A DNA stretch of 64,000 bases from Janthinobacterium sp. J1-1 (GTDB lineage Bacteria; Pseudomonadota; Gammaproteobacteria; Burkholderiales; Burkholderiaceae_D). Positions 7,561 to 16,900 of the stretch are shown one piece after another. A model generated the notes under the pieces. It saw only the letters and a list, made by a program, of their open reading frames with translations, was not told the DNA's origin and ran no database searches. Location: positions 1,364,001 to 1,428,000 of the forward strand of contig NZ_CP132339.1 in NCBI RefSeq assembly GCF_030944405.1, read 5' to 3'. Positions within the stretch are counted from its first letter, which is position 1. Each line of letters starts with the position of its first letter. Position numbers and translations under genes: made by a program.

Positions 7561-8802
7561 ATGAATGCCAAGCTTGATTCGACCGTAACGGCTCGTCCAG
7601 TCACCCGCGAAACCTATGATCAGGTTCTCGTTCCCACTTACGCTCCCGCCGCCATGGTGCCCGTGCGCGGCGCCGGCCTCGATCTGTGGGACCAGTCCGG
7701 CAAGCATTACCTCGATTTCACCTCCGGCATCGCCGTCAACAGCCTGGGCCACTGCCATCCGGCGCTGGTCGAAGTGCTGACCAAGCAGATCAACACCCTG
7801 TGGCACCTGGGCAATGGCTACACCAACGAGCCGGTGCTGCGCCTGGCGCAAGCGCTGACCGAAGCAACGTTTGCCGACCGCGCCTTCTTCTGCAACTCGG
7901 GCGCGGAAGCCAATGAAGCGGCGCTGAAACTGGCGCGCAAATACGCGCATACGAAATTCGGCGCGCACAAGTCGCGCATCATCTCGTGCTTCAGCTCCTT
8001 CCATGGCCGCACCCTGTTCACCGTCTCGGTCGGTGGCCAGTCCAAGTACACGGAAGGCTTCGAGCCGCTGCCGCCATCGATCGACCATATCGCCTACAAC
8101 GATATCGAAGCGGCGCGCGCCGCCATCGGTGACGATGTGTGCGCGGTGATCGTCGAGCCGGTGCAAGGCGAAGGCGGCGTGGTGCCGGGCAATCCTGAAT
8201 TCCTCAAGGAACTGCGCGCCCTGTGCGACAAGACCGGCGCCCTGCTGATTTTCGACGAAGTGCAGTGCGGCATGGGCCGTACCGGTGCCCTGTTCGCCTA
8301 CATGGGCTATGGCGTGACGCCTGACATCCTGACGGCCGCCAAGGCGCTGGGCAATGGCTATCCGATCGGCGCCATGCTGACCACCGAAGAGCTGGCGCAA
8401 ACCCTGGCTGTCGGCACCCACGGCACCACCTACGGCGGCAACCCGCTGGCCACCACCGTCGCGTTGAAAGTGCTGGAAACCATCAACACGCCGGCCTTCC
8501 TGGCGCGCGTGAAGGAAGCCAGCGTCAACACCATCGCCATGCTCGAAGGCCTGATCAACGACTACCCGCAAGTGTTCTCGGTGGTGCGCGGCAGCGGCTT
8601 GTTGCTGGGCCTGGTCGTCAGCGATGCCTGGAAAGGCCGCGCGAAAGACATCCAGAAGGCGGCCGAGGCGCAAGGCCTGATGGTACTGATCGCCGGCATG
8701 GACGTGGTGCGCCTGGCGCCGGCGCTGATCGTATCGGATGAGCAGATTGCCGAGGCGGGTCGCTTGTTGCGCGCCGGCATCGACGGCCTGCTCAAGGCAT
8801 AA
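7561..8802 (+). CDS. aruC: Succinylornithine / acetylornithine transaminase
   Basis: A PLP-dependent class III aminotransferase of 413 residues. In the AST pathway it converts N2-succinylornithine and 2-oxoglutarate to succinylglutamate semialdehyde and glutamate; homologues often also serve as ArgD in arginine synthesis. Visible motifs are [37 protein letters not shown] and the PLP lysine in [15 protein letters not shown]. The ATG at 7561 follows GGGGAA; an in-frame ATG at 7549 has poorer spacing. It is the first gene of the operon, 87 bp before aruF. Position, not residues, separates AruC/AstC from ArgD. Confidence 0.92.
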   Translation: MNAKLDSTVTARPVTRETYDQVLVPTYAPAAMVPVRGAGLDLWDQSGKHYLDFTSGIAVNSLGHCHPALVEVLTKQINTLWHLGNGYTNEPVLRLAQALTEATFADRAFFCNSGAEANEAALKLARKYAHTKFGAHKSRIISCFSSFHGRTLFTVSVGGQSKYTEGFEPLPPSIDHIAYNDIEAARAAIGDDVCAVIVEPVQGEGGVVPGNPEFLKELRALCDKTGALLIFDEVQCGMGRTGALFAYMGYGVTPDILTAAKALGNGYPIGAMLTTEELAQTLAVGTHGTTYGGNPLATTVALKVLETINTPAFLARVKEASVNTIAMLEGLINDYPQVFSVVRGSGLLLGLVVSDAWKGRAKDIQKAAEAQGLMVLIAGMDVVRLAPALIVSDEQIAEAGRLLRAGIDGLLKA

Positions 8803-8830
8803 GCCGGCAAGACACCGCAGCATCACTTCA

Positions 8831-8858
8831 CCGGCCCGCCGCCTTTGCCGCGGGCCGG
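8831..8858 (+). other. Intercistronic hairpin between aruC and aruF
   Basis: CCGGCCCGC pairs with GCGGGCCGG (9 bp, all but two positions G or C as read) across a 10-base loop, followed only by a weak TTTT. It could protect the upstream message, partially attenuate, or mark a processing point between aruC and aruFG. The structure is directly read; the role is inference. Confidence 0.5.
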
Positions 8859-8889
8859 CCTGGTTTTACCCTGTGTTCAAGGAGTCTCC

Positions 8890-9921
8890 ATGTATGTTGT
8901 CCGTCCGGTAGCCATCGCGGATATCGCGGCCCTCGAAGCACTGGCCGCGGTCACCATGCCGGGTGTCCATACCCTGCCGAAGACACGCGAGAAAATCGCC
9001 GCTTCCGTCGAGCGCTCCATCGCCTCATTTGCCGCCCACGTCGACATCCCCAGCGAAGAATCGTATCTGTTCGTGCTCGAATCGCTGCTTGATAACAGCA
9101 TCTTCGGCACGGCCGCCATCTTCGCTTCGGCCGGCTCGAACGGCACCTATTTTTCCTTTCGCAACGACGTCATCCAGCAAGTCTCGCGTGACCTGAACAT
9201 CAGCCACAGCGTGCATGCGCTGACCCTGTGTTCCGAGCTGACGGCGTACTCGCAGTTATCCGGCTTCTATGTGCGCAACATGGAGCAGGCGGGCCTGGAA
9301 GCGGCGCTGCTGTCGCGCGCGCGGCTGCTGTTTGCCGTCCTGGCGCCGCACCGTTTCGGCGACCGTTTCTTCGTGCCGCTGGCCGGCATCACCGATGGCA
9401 ACGGCCAGTCGCCGTTCTGGGATGCGCTGGGCCGCAAGTTCTTCCAGATGGATTTTCTCGATGCCGAAAAGGTCATCGGCGGCGCCCGCAACCGCACCCT
9501 GATCGTCGAACTGATGCCGCACTACCCGGTCTATGTGCCGCTGCTGCCCGGCGACGCGCAGGCGGCCATGGGCCAGATCCATCCGAGCGGCGAACTGGCT
9601 TTCAATTTGCTGACGGAAGAGGGTTTTGAAGCCGACGACTATATCGATATTTTCGATGGCGGTCCGATCCTGCAGGCGCACAAGAATTCGCTGCGCTCGT
9701 TTACCGGGTCGCTGACCCGCCGCGTGACGGCCGGCATCACGCCCAGCCGCACCGGCCTGAAAGTCAATTATGCGATCGCCTCCGGCGCCGAGCGCAATTT
9801 CCGCGCCGTCACGTTTGCCTGCGATGCGCTGGAAGCGCAGGACACGGTGGGCCTGCCTGCCGACCTGCTCGACGCGCTGGCGGTGTCCGCCGGCGACAGC
9901 GTCATCTGCGTGCGCATCTAA
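8890..9921 (+). CDS. aruF: Arginine N-succinyltransferase, alpha subunit
   Basis: A 343-residue AstA-family subunit. With AruG it forms the two-subunit arginine/ornithine N-succinyltransferase that starts the AST pathway using succinyl-CoA. It aligns with its neighbour AruG in the signature stretches (VRPVAIADIAALEALA; FWDALGRKFFQMDF; LIVELMPHYPVYVPLLP; AQAAMGQIHP; DDYIDIFDGGPILQA), so the two arose by duplication. The ATG at 8890 has AAGGAG just upstream. AruF is the more diverged copy (ACCELS-type region replaced by TLCSELTAYSQLSGFYV). It is followed by aruG after 12 bp. Confidence 0.9.
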   Translation: MYVVRPVAIADIAALEALAAVTMPGVHTLPKTREKIAASVERSIASFAAHVDIPSEESYLFVLESLLDNSIFGTAAIFASAGSNGTYFSFRNDVIQQVSRDLNISHSVHALTLCSELTAYSQLSGFYVRNMEQAGLEAALLSRARLLFAVLAPHRFGDRFFVPLAGITDGNGQSPFWDALGRKFFQMDFLDAEKVIGGARNRTLIVELMPHYPVYVPLLPGDAQAAMGQIHPSGELAFNLLTEEGFEADDYIDIFDGGPILQAHKNSLRSFTGSLTRRVTAGITPSRTGLKVNYAIASGAERNFRAVTFACDALEAQDTVGLPADLLDALAVSAGDSVICVRI

Positions 9922-9933
9922 CCGAGGAATCCT

Positions 9934-10986
9934 ATGCTAGTAGTTCGCGCCATCAACGCTTCCGACCTGGACGCCCTGTACGGCCTGGCCAGCCAGGTCG
10001 GCACCGGCATGACCACTTTAAAACCCGACATGACCATGCTGGGCGACCGGCTGGCGATTGCCTGCGCCTCGTTTGCCGAAACCATCCCGCCCGAGAAGCG
10101 CGACTACATGTTCGTCATGGAGGATACCGATTCGGGCCGCCTGGCCGGCGTGTGCGCCATCAAGGGCGCGGTCGGCCTGGAAGAGCCGTTTTACAATTAC
10201 CGCATCGGCACCCTGGTCCATTCCAGCCGCGAACTCGATGTGTTTACGCGCATGGAAACGCTGTATCTGTCGAACGACCTGACGGGCAGCACCGAACTGT
10301 GTTCGCTGTTCCTGCACCCCGATTACCGCAGCGGCAACAACGGCAAGCTGCTGTCGAAAAGCCGTTTTCTGTTCATCGCCCAATTCCCCCACCTGTTCAC
10401 GGAAAAGCTGATCGCCGAGATGCGCGGCTACCAGGCCCAGGACGGCAGTTCGCCGTTCTACGAAGGCCTGGGCCGCCACTTCTTCAAGATGGATTTCCAC
10501 CATGTCGATGACCTGACCAGCCTCGGCAAAAAATCATTCATCGCCGAGCTGATGCCGCGCCAGCCGATGTACGTGGCCTACCTGCCCGACGAAGCGCAGG
10601 AAGTGATCGGCAAGGTCCACCTGAGCACGGCGCCGGCGCGCCGGCTGCTGGAACAGGAAGGCCTGCACTTCGAGGGCTATGTCGATATTTTCGACGCCGG
10701 TCCGGTGCTGCAGGCGCGCGTGTCGGAACTGCGCGCCATGCGCGACAGCCTGCCGGCCGTGCTCGACGCGCAGGCCAGTGCGGACAACTGCGCATTGCCG
10801 GCCGATGCCGAGCCTTACCTGGTGTCGAACACCGACCTGAAGGATTTCCGCATGATCGTCACCGACGCCATGCCGCAAGGCGGCAAGCTGGCATTGCACG
10901 ACGATGAATTGCATCTGCTGCGCTGCCGGCACGGCGACACCGTGCGCACGCTGTCACTCAACCCGAGGAAGCATACCCATGTCTGA
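9934..10986 (+). CDS. aruG: Arginine N-succinyltransferase, beta subunit
   Basis: A 350-residue protein closest in style to the single-gene AstA of enterobacteria: MLVVRAINASDLDALYGLASQ, TELCSLFLHPDYRSGNNGKLLSKSRF, FYEGLGRHFFKMDFHHVDDL, FIAELMPRQPMYVAYLP and EGYVDIFDAGPVLQAR. GAxx-like acyl-CoA binding is expected in the SGNNGKLLSK stretch. It transfers the succinyl group from succinyl-CoA to the arginine alpha-amine. The 3' end overlaps the astD start by 8 bp, so translation of the two is likely coupled. Confidence 0.95.
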   Translation: MLVVRAINASDLDALYGLASQVGTGMTTLKPDMTMLGDRLAIACASFAETIPPEKRDYMFVMEDTDSGRLAGVCAIKGAVGLEEPFYNYRIGTLVHSSRELDVFTRMETLYLSNDLTGSTELCSLFLHPDYRSGNNGKLLSKSRFLFIAQFPHLFTEKLIAEMRGYQAQDGSSPFYEGLGRHFFKMDFHHVDDLTSLGKKSFIAELMPRQPMYVAYLPDEAQEVIGKVHLSTAPARRLLEQEGLHFEGYVDIFDAGPVLQARVSELRAMRDSLPAVLDAQASADNCALPADAEPYLVSNTDLKDFRMIVTDAMPQGGKLALHDDELHLLRCRHGDTVRTLSLNPRKHTHV

Positions 10987-12469
10987 ACAATTCAATCCAG
11001 CATCCGCCCCATCGAACTTCATCAACGGCGCCTGGCTGCCCGGCAGCGGCGCCGAACTGGTGACCATCGACCCGTCCAACGGCCGCCAGACCTGGGCCAG
11101 CCTGGCCGCGACCGAGGCGGATGTGGAACAGGCCTGCCTGGCCGCCCGCGCCGCCTTCGATGCCTGGGCCGACACGCCCGTCGACGAGCGCATCGCCGCC
11201 TGCGTGCGCTTTCGCGACCTGCTGAAAACCAATGCCGAAGAACTGGCCCTGCTGATCTCGGAGGAAGTGGGCAAACCCTTGTGGGAGTCGCGCACGGAAG
11301 TGGCCACCATGGCCAACAAGATCGATATCTCGGTGCAGTCGTACAACGCACGTACCGGCATCACGCAAAGCACCATTGCCGACGGCGACGCCGTGCTGCG
11401 CCACCGTCCGCACGGCGTGTTCGGCGTGTTCGGTCCGTACAATTTTCCGGGCCACCTGCCGAACGGCCATATCGTGCCGGCCCTGATCGCCGGGAACACG
11501 ATCGTCTTCAAGCCCAGCGAATATGCGCCGCGCACGGCCGTGAAAACCGTGCAGCTGTGGCAGCAGGCCGGCTTGCCCGATGGCGTGCTCAATCTGGTCA
11601 ACGGCGCGCGCGATACCGGTGTGGCGCTGGGCGCCAACGCCCTGCTCGACGGCGTGCTGTTTACGGGGTCGTGCCAGACCGGCGTCTCGCTGCACCGCCA
11701 GTTCGGCGGCCAGCCCGGCAAGATGCTGGCGCTGGAAATGGGCGGCAACAATGCGCTGGTGGTATGGGATGTGCAGGACGTGGACGCCGCCGTGCACCAC
11801 GCGATCTTTTCCGCATTTGTCTCGGCCGGCCAGCGCTGCACCTGCGCGCGCCGGCTGGTGGTGCAGGACAACGCTGCCGGTGCCGCTTTCGTGGCGCGCC
11901 TGGTGGAAGTGGCGGGCAAGCTGGGCCTGGGCGCCTCGAACGCCCAGCCCGAGCCGTTCATGGGCCCTGTCGTCTCCGCCGCCGTGGCAAAACGCCTGGT
12001 GCAGGCGCAGGCCGACATGGTGGCCAAGGGTGGCGTGACCTTGCTGCAGATGCGCCAGCTGAACCCGGAGGCAGGCTTTGTCACGGCCGGCATCGTCGAC
12101 GTCACCGACGCCGTTGGCATCCCGGACGAAGAGTGGTTCGGCCCCTTGCTGCAGGTGATCCGCGTCAGCGATTTCGACGCGGCCCTGAAGGTGGCCAACG
12201 CCACCGAGTTTGGTCTCGCGGCGGCGCTGCTGTCCGACGACGACAATCTGTGGAAGAAATTCCAGACGCGCGCGCGCGCCGGCATCATCAACTGGAACCG
12301 CCCGACCACGGGCGCGGCCAGCACGGCGCCGTTCGGCGGCATCGGCAAGTCGGGCAATCATCGGCCGAGCGCCTATTACGCGGCCGATTACTGCGCCTAT
12401 CCGGTCGCCTCGATCGAAAACGCGACCTTGTCCCTGCCGGCCAAGCTGTCGCCCGGTTTGCATTTCTAA
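10979..12469 (+). CDS. astD: Succinylglutamic semialdehyde dehydrogenase
   Basis: A 496-residue NAD(P)-dependent aldehyde dehydrogenase that oxidises N-succinylglutamate 5-semialdehyde to N-succinylglutamate. Motifs visible are FGPYNFPGHLPNGHIVPALIAGN (cofactor-binding loop), the general-base Glu in LALEMGGNNALVV and the catalytic Cys in SAGQRCTCARR. FNGAW-like FINGAWLPGSG opens the domain. The ATG at 10979 has GAGGAAG upstream and begins 8 bp inside aruG; longer in-frame extensions overlap aruG without reason. astB follows 9 bp later. Length and motifs match AstD/AruD. Confidence 0.95.
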   Translation: MSEQFNPASAPSNFINGAWLPGSGAELVTIDPSNGRQTWASLAATEADVEQACLAARAAFDAWADTPVDERIAACVRFRDLLKTNAEELALLISEEVGKPLWESRTEVATMANKIDISVQSYNARTGITQSTIADGDAVLRHRPHGVFGVFGPYNFPGHLPNGHIVPALIAGNTIVFKPSEYAPRTAVKTVQLWQQAGLPDGVLNLVNGARDTGVALGANALLDGVLFTGSCQTGVSLHRQFGGQPGKMLALEMGGNNALVVWDVQDVDAAVHHAIFSAFVSAGQRCTCARRLVVQDNAAGAAFVARLVEVAGKLGLGASNAQPEPFMGPVVSAAVAKRLVQAQADMVAKGGVTLLQMRQLNPEAGFVTAGIVDVTDAVGIPDEEWFGPLLQVIRVSDFDAALKVANATEFGLAAALLSDDDNLWKKFQTRARAGIINWNRPTTGAASTAPFGGIGKSGNHRPSAYYAADYCAYPVASIENATLSLPAKLSPGLHF

Positions 12470-12478
12470 GGAGTGACC

Positions 12479-13819
12479 ATGCACGGCACGCGCGAATACA
12501 ATTTTGACGGCCTGGTGGGCCCCTCGCACAACTATGCGGGGCTCTCGTTCGGCAATGTCGCCTCGTTCAGCAACGTCAAAAGCGCCTCGAACCCGAAGCA
12601 GGCCGCCTTGCAGGGCCTGGCCAAGATGCGCGCGCTGGCCGCGCGCGGTTTTGCGCAAGCGCTGTTGCCGCCGCAGGACCGGCCCAACTTCCGCTTGCTG
12701 CGCTCGATAGGGTTCACCGGCAGCGACGCCGAGGTGCTGGCGCGCGCGTACAAGGAGTCGCCGGTGATCCTGGCCTGCGCCTATTCCGCCTCGCCCATGT
12801 GGACGGCGAATGCCGCCACCGTCAGTCCGTCGGCCGATACCGCTGACGGGCGCGTGCACTTTACGGCCGCCAACCTGAACAACAAGCTGCACCGCGCCTT
12901 CGAGCATGGTCAGTCGGCGCGCAGCCTGCGCGCCATCTTCGGCGATGAAAAACACTTTGCCGTGCATGATGCGCTGCCGTCGACGCCGGCGTTTGGCGAC
13001 GAGGGCGCGGCCAACCACACGCGCCTGGGCGCCTCGCACGGCGCGCCGTCGGTGGAGCTGTTCGTATATGGCCGGGTGGAGTTCGATCCTTCCGCCCCAT
13101 CGCCGAAGCGCTACCCCGCGCGCCAGACGCTGGAAGCGTCGCAAGCCGTGGCGCGACTGCATGGCCTGGACGCGAAACGCACGGTCTACGTGCAGCAGAA
13201 TCCGGACGTGATCGACCAGGGCGTGTTCCACAACGACGTGATCGCGGTCGGCAACGGCAATGTGCTGTTCTACCACGAGCAGGCATTTGCCGATGAAGAA
13301 GGCAGCCTGTCGCAGCTGCGCCGCGCATTGGCGGACGCCGGCGCGCAACTGGCGGCGGTGCGCGTCGACACGGGCCAGGTGCCGATCGCCGACGCGGTGA
13401 CCAGCTACCTGTTCAACAGCCAGCTGCTGACCAAGGAAGACGGCAGGATGGCGCTGGTGATCCCGCAGGAATGCCAGGAAAACAAGGCCGTCTCGCGCTA
13501 CCTGGAAGGCCTGGTGGCCAGTGAGGCGCCGATCGACGAGCTGATACATTTCGACCTGCGCCAGAGCATGCGCAATGGCGGCGGGCCGGCCTGCCTGCGC
13601 TTGCGCGTGGCCTTGACTGCATCGGAGGCGCGCGCCATGCACCAGGGTGTGATCATGACGGAAGCGCTGTACCATAGGCTGGTGGCCTGGGTGGAAAAGC
13701 ACTACCGCGACCATCTTGAGCCGTCCGACCTGGCCGACCCGCAGCTGGCGCTGGAAGTGCATGCCGCGCTTGAAGAACTGACGGTCATCCTCAACTTACC
13801 GGGATTGTACGATTTGTAG
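12479..13819 (+). CDS. astB: N-succinylarginine dihydrolase
   Basis: A 446-residue enzyme of the amidinotransferase superfamily that hydrolyses N2-succinylarginine to succinylornithine, CO2 and two ammonia. The N-terminus [20 protein letters not shown] is diagnostic. The catalytic Glu lies in [12 protein letters not shown], the His in [13 protein letters not shown] and the nucleophilic Cys in [12 protein letters not shown]. The ATG follows TAAGGAGTGACC, whose first bases are the astD stop. About 130 bp separate it from the glutamate dehydrogenase gene; that gap holds a weak ATTGG/CCAAT repeat and no terminator. Confidence 0.96.
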   Translation: MHGTREYNFDGLVGPSHNYAGLSFGNVASFSNVKSASNPKQAALQGLAKMRALAARGFAQALLPPQDRPNFRLLRSIGFTGSDAEVLARAYKESPVILACAYSASPMWTANAATVSPSADTADGRVHFTAANLNNKLHRAFEHGQSARSLRAIFGDEKHFAVHDALPSTPAFGDEGAANHTRLGASHGAPSVELFVYGRVEFDPSAPSPKRYPARQTLEASQAVARLHGLDAKRTVYVQQNPDVIDQGVFHNDVIAVGNGNVLFYHEQAFADEEGSLSQLRRALADAGAQLAAVRVDTGQVPIADAVTSYLFNSQLLTKEDGRMALVIPQECQENKAVSRYLEGLVASEAPIDELIHFDLRQSMRNGGGPACLRLRVALTASEARAMHQGVIMTEALYHRLVAWVEKHYRDHLEPSDLADPQLALEVHAALEELTVILNLPGLYDL

Positions 13820-13947
13820 GAACCGCACTATTGGCAATACCCAATGACAGAATTGGACGGGCCAACCCCGCCCTTTGACAGCACGGCCGGCCAGCCACAA
13901 GCCCGCATGGCCGCGCTGCACACACACTACCGACATGGAGATGCAAG

Positions 13948-16900
13948 ATGAACCACACGCCACAAGATTTGCGCACGCAAACGCTGCAACTGGTGCAGGC
14001 CAGCGCGGCCAGCAAGCCCGTCACCGAACTGGTACAAGCCTGGCTCGATTCGCTCGACGCGGAAGACCTGGCCGATATCGCGCCCGATAGCCTGGCGCCG
14101 GTCCTCGTCGACGGCTTCACGCAGGCGGCCACCCGCAGCGGCGACGGCTGCCAGATCGCCACCCTGCGCTACGCCGATGGCCGTGGCGGCATGGCGAGCG
14201 CCTTGCTGATCCTGAACCAGGACATGCCCTACCTGGTCGACTCCATCGTGATGGCCATGCGCCGCCAGCACCTGGCCGTGCGCGGCGTGATGAATACCGT
14301 GCTGCCGGTGCGCCGCGCCGGTGACGGCAGCGTGGAAGCGGTGCGCCAGCCGGGCGACCCGCTCGAGTCCTATGTGCTGGTGCTGCTGGACGAAGAACTG
14401 TCGCCGGACGCGCAAGCCGCGCTGGTGGCCGCGATCGAACTGGTGGCGCGCGACGCTGCCGTGGTGCGCCGCGACAGCGCCGCCATGGACGAACGCCTGT
14501 CGGCGGTGGCCGCCACCACCCAGGGCGAAGAAGGCCCGGAAGTGGCCGCCTTCCTGGAATGGGCGCGCAGCGGTGGTTTTGAAGTCTTCGGTTATGGCTA
14601 CTATCGCGTCAAGCCCGGCGTGCGCGAACTGGAACGCGACCTGCCGAGCCGCATCGGCGTGCTGCAGGACACCACGCATCCCATTTACGACACCAGCCTG
14701 GCGAATATTCCCGGCGACTTCGACACCCTGGCCAAGCGTGAATCGGCCCTGTCCATCGTCAAGGCCGACGTGGCGGGCACCTTGCACCGCGACCAGCAGT
14801 TAGATTTCATCGGCGTGCGCGACACCGACGCGCAAGGCGCCATCCTCGGCGAACATTGTTTTGTCGGCCTGTTTACACGCGCCGGCAATTCCACCCCGCT
14901 GGCGGCGCTGCCGTTTGCGCGCGGCCGCGTGGCCAAGGTCCTGAGCCTGGCCGGCGTGCGCCAGCAAGGCTTCCGCGCCGAGAAATTCCGTGAAATCCTC
15001 GAGTCCTTGCCGCGCACCGAAGCGCTGGAAGCGGACCTGGACTGGCTGGTGCAAGTGTGCGGCGCCGTCGTCTCGCTGTACAAGCAGCCGCGCACCAAGG
15101 TCTTCGCGCGCCGCGACGTGTATGCGCGCCATCTGAACGTGCTGGTCTACCTGCCGCGCGAGCGCTACAGCGCCAGCGTGGCCAGCGCCCTGGCCAAAGC
15201 CCTGAAGACCAGTTCCGGCGCCACCCATGTCAGCATGCAGACGCTGGTGGCCGACGGCCCGCTGGCGCGCGTCTACCTGATCGCCCATGCGGCGCGTTAT
15301 CCGCTCGACCTGGAAACCGATATCGAGCAGCCGCTCCTGGGCGTGCTCGATGGCTGGCACAACGGCTTTGCGGCCGTCGCCGACGCCGTGCCCGATGTCG
15401 CCTTGCGGGCCAGCCTGCGCAAGCTGTGCGCCACCCTGCCGCTCGACTACGTGGCCGCCACCGCGCCGGCCGTCGCCTACCGCGACCTCGACACCATCCT
15501 GCGCAATACCGATGCGGCCAATGTGGCCGTGCGCATCGAGTCCGGCCCTGTCACCACCATCCGCCTGTATTCGGCCAACCGCGTGCCGTCGCTGTCGACC
15601 ATCCTGCCGGCGCTGCATAACGCCGGCGTGGCGATCGACCGCGAGCAGGCCTATTCGATCTTCTCGCCGGAAGGCACGCGCTATTTCGTCACCAGCCTGA
15701 CGGTCGACGCCGACAGCGCCGCCAAACTGGCGCAGCCGGACGTGGCGCAGGTGGCCGAAGAACTGTTCGCGGCCCTGTTCAACGACACGGCCGAAGACGG
15801 CCGCCTCAATGGCCTGGTGATCGAAGGCGGGCTGTCGACGCGCGAAGTGCAACTGGTGCGCGCCTATACCAGCTACTGGCGCCAGACCGGCAGCCGCTTC
15901 TCGGTGCGCTATATCGCCGAAAGCCTGCGCCGCCAGCCGGCCCTGGTCAAAGCCCTGGTCGACGCCTTCCTGCAGCGCTTCGACCCATCGCTGTCCGATG
16001 AACAGCACGCCGCCGCATTGGAAACCATCGTCGGCATCAAGGCGGGACTGGCGTCGGTCAACCATGCCGATACCGAGGAAATTCTGGCCGCGCTGGCCGA
16101 CCTGATGGCGGCCACCCTGCGCACCAGCTACTTCCAGAACAATCAACAGGGCGACAAGATCATCTTCAAGTTCGACACCAGCAGCCTGGCGCTGGTGCCG
16201 GAACCGCGCCCGTACCGCGAAATCTTTGTCTTCTCGCGCCGCTTCGAAGGCGTGCACCTGCGCGGCGGCCCGGTCGCCCGTGGCGGCCTGCGCTGGTCCG
16301 ACCGCATGGAAGACTACCGCACCGAAGTACTGGGCCTGGTGAAAGCGCAGATGGTGAAGAATGCCGTCATCGTGCCGGCCGGCGCCAAGGGCGGGTTTGT
16401 CTGCAAGCAGATGCCGAAAGACGCCGTGCGCGAAACCATCGCGGCCGAAGGCGAAGCCGTCTACCGCCTGTTCATCGCCAGCCTGCTGGAAGTGACGGAC
16501 AACCGCTCGCTGGGCAATATCGTGCCGCCGGTCGATACCGTCTGCTTCGACGAAGCCGATCCTTACCTGGTGGTGGCCGCCGACAAGGGCACGGCCACGT
16601 TCTCGGACATCGCCAACGGCATCGCCGTGCAGCGCGGTTTCTGGCTCGGCGACGCGTTTGCCTCGGGCGGTTCGAACGGCTACGACCACAAGAAACTGGG
16701 CATCACCGCCAAGGGCGCGTTCGAAGCCGTGAAGCGCCATTTCTATGAAATGGACCACGACCTGAACACCACCCCGATCACCATGGTCGGCGTGGGCGAC
16801 ATGTCGGGCGACGTGTTCGGCAACGGCGTGCTGCTGTCGCGCCAGCTGAAACTGGTGGCGGCCTTTGATCACCGCCATATCTTCCTCGACCCGACGCCGG

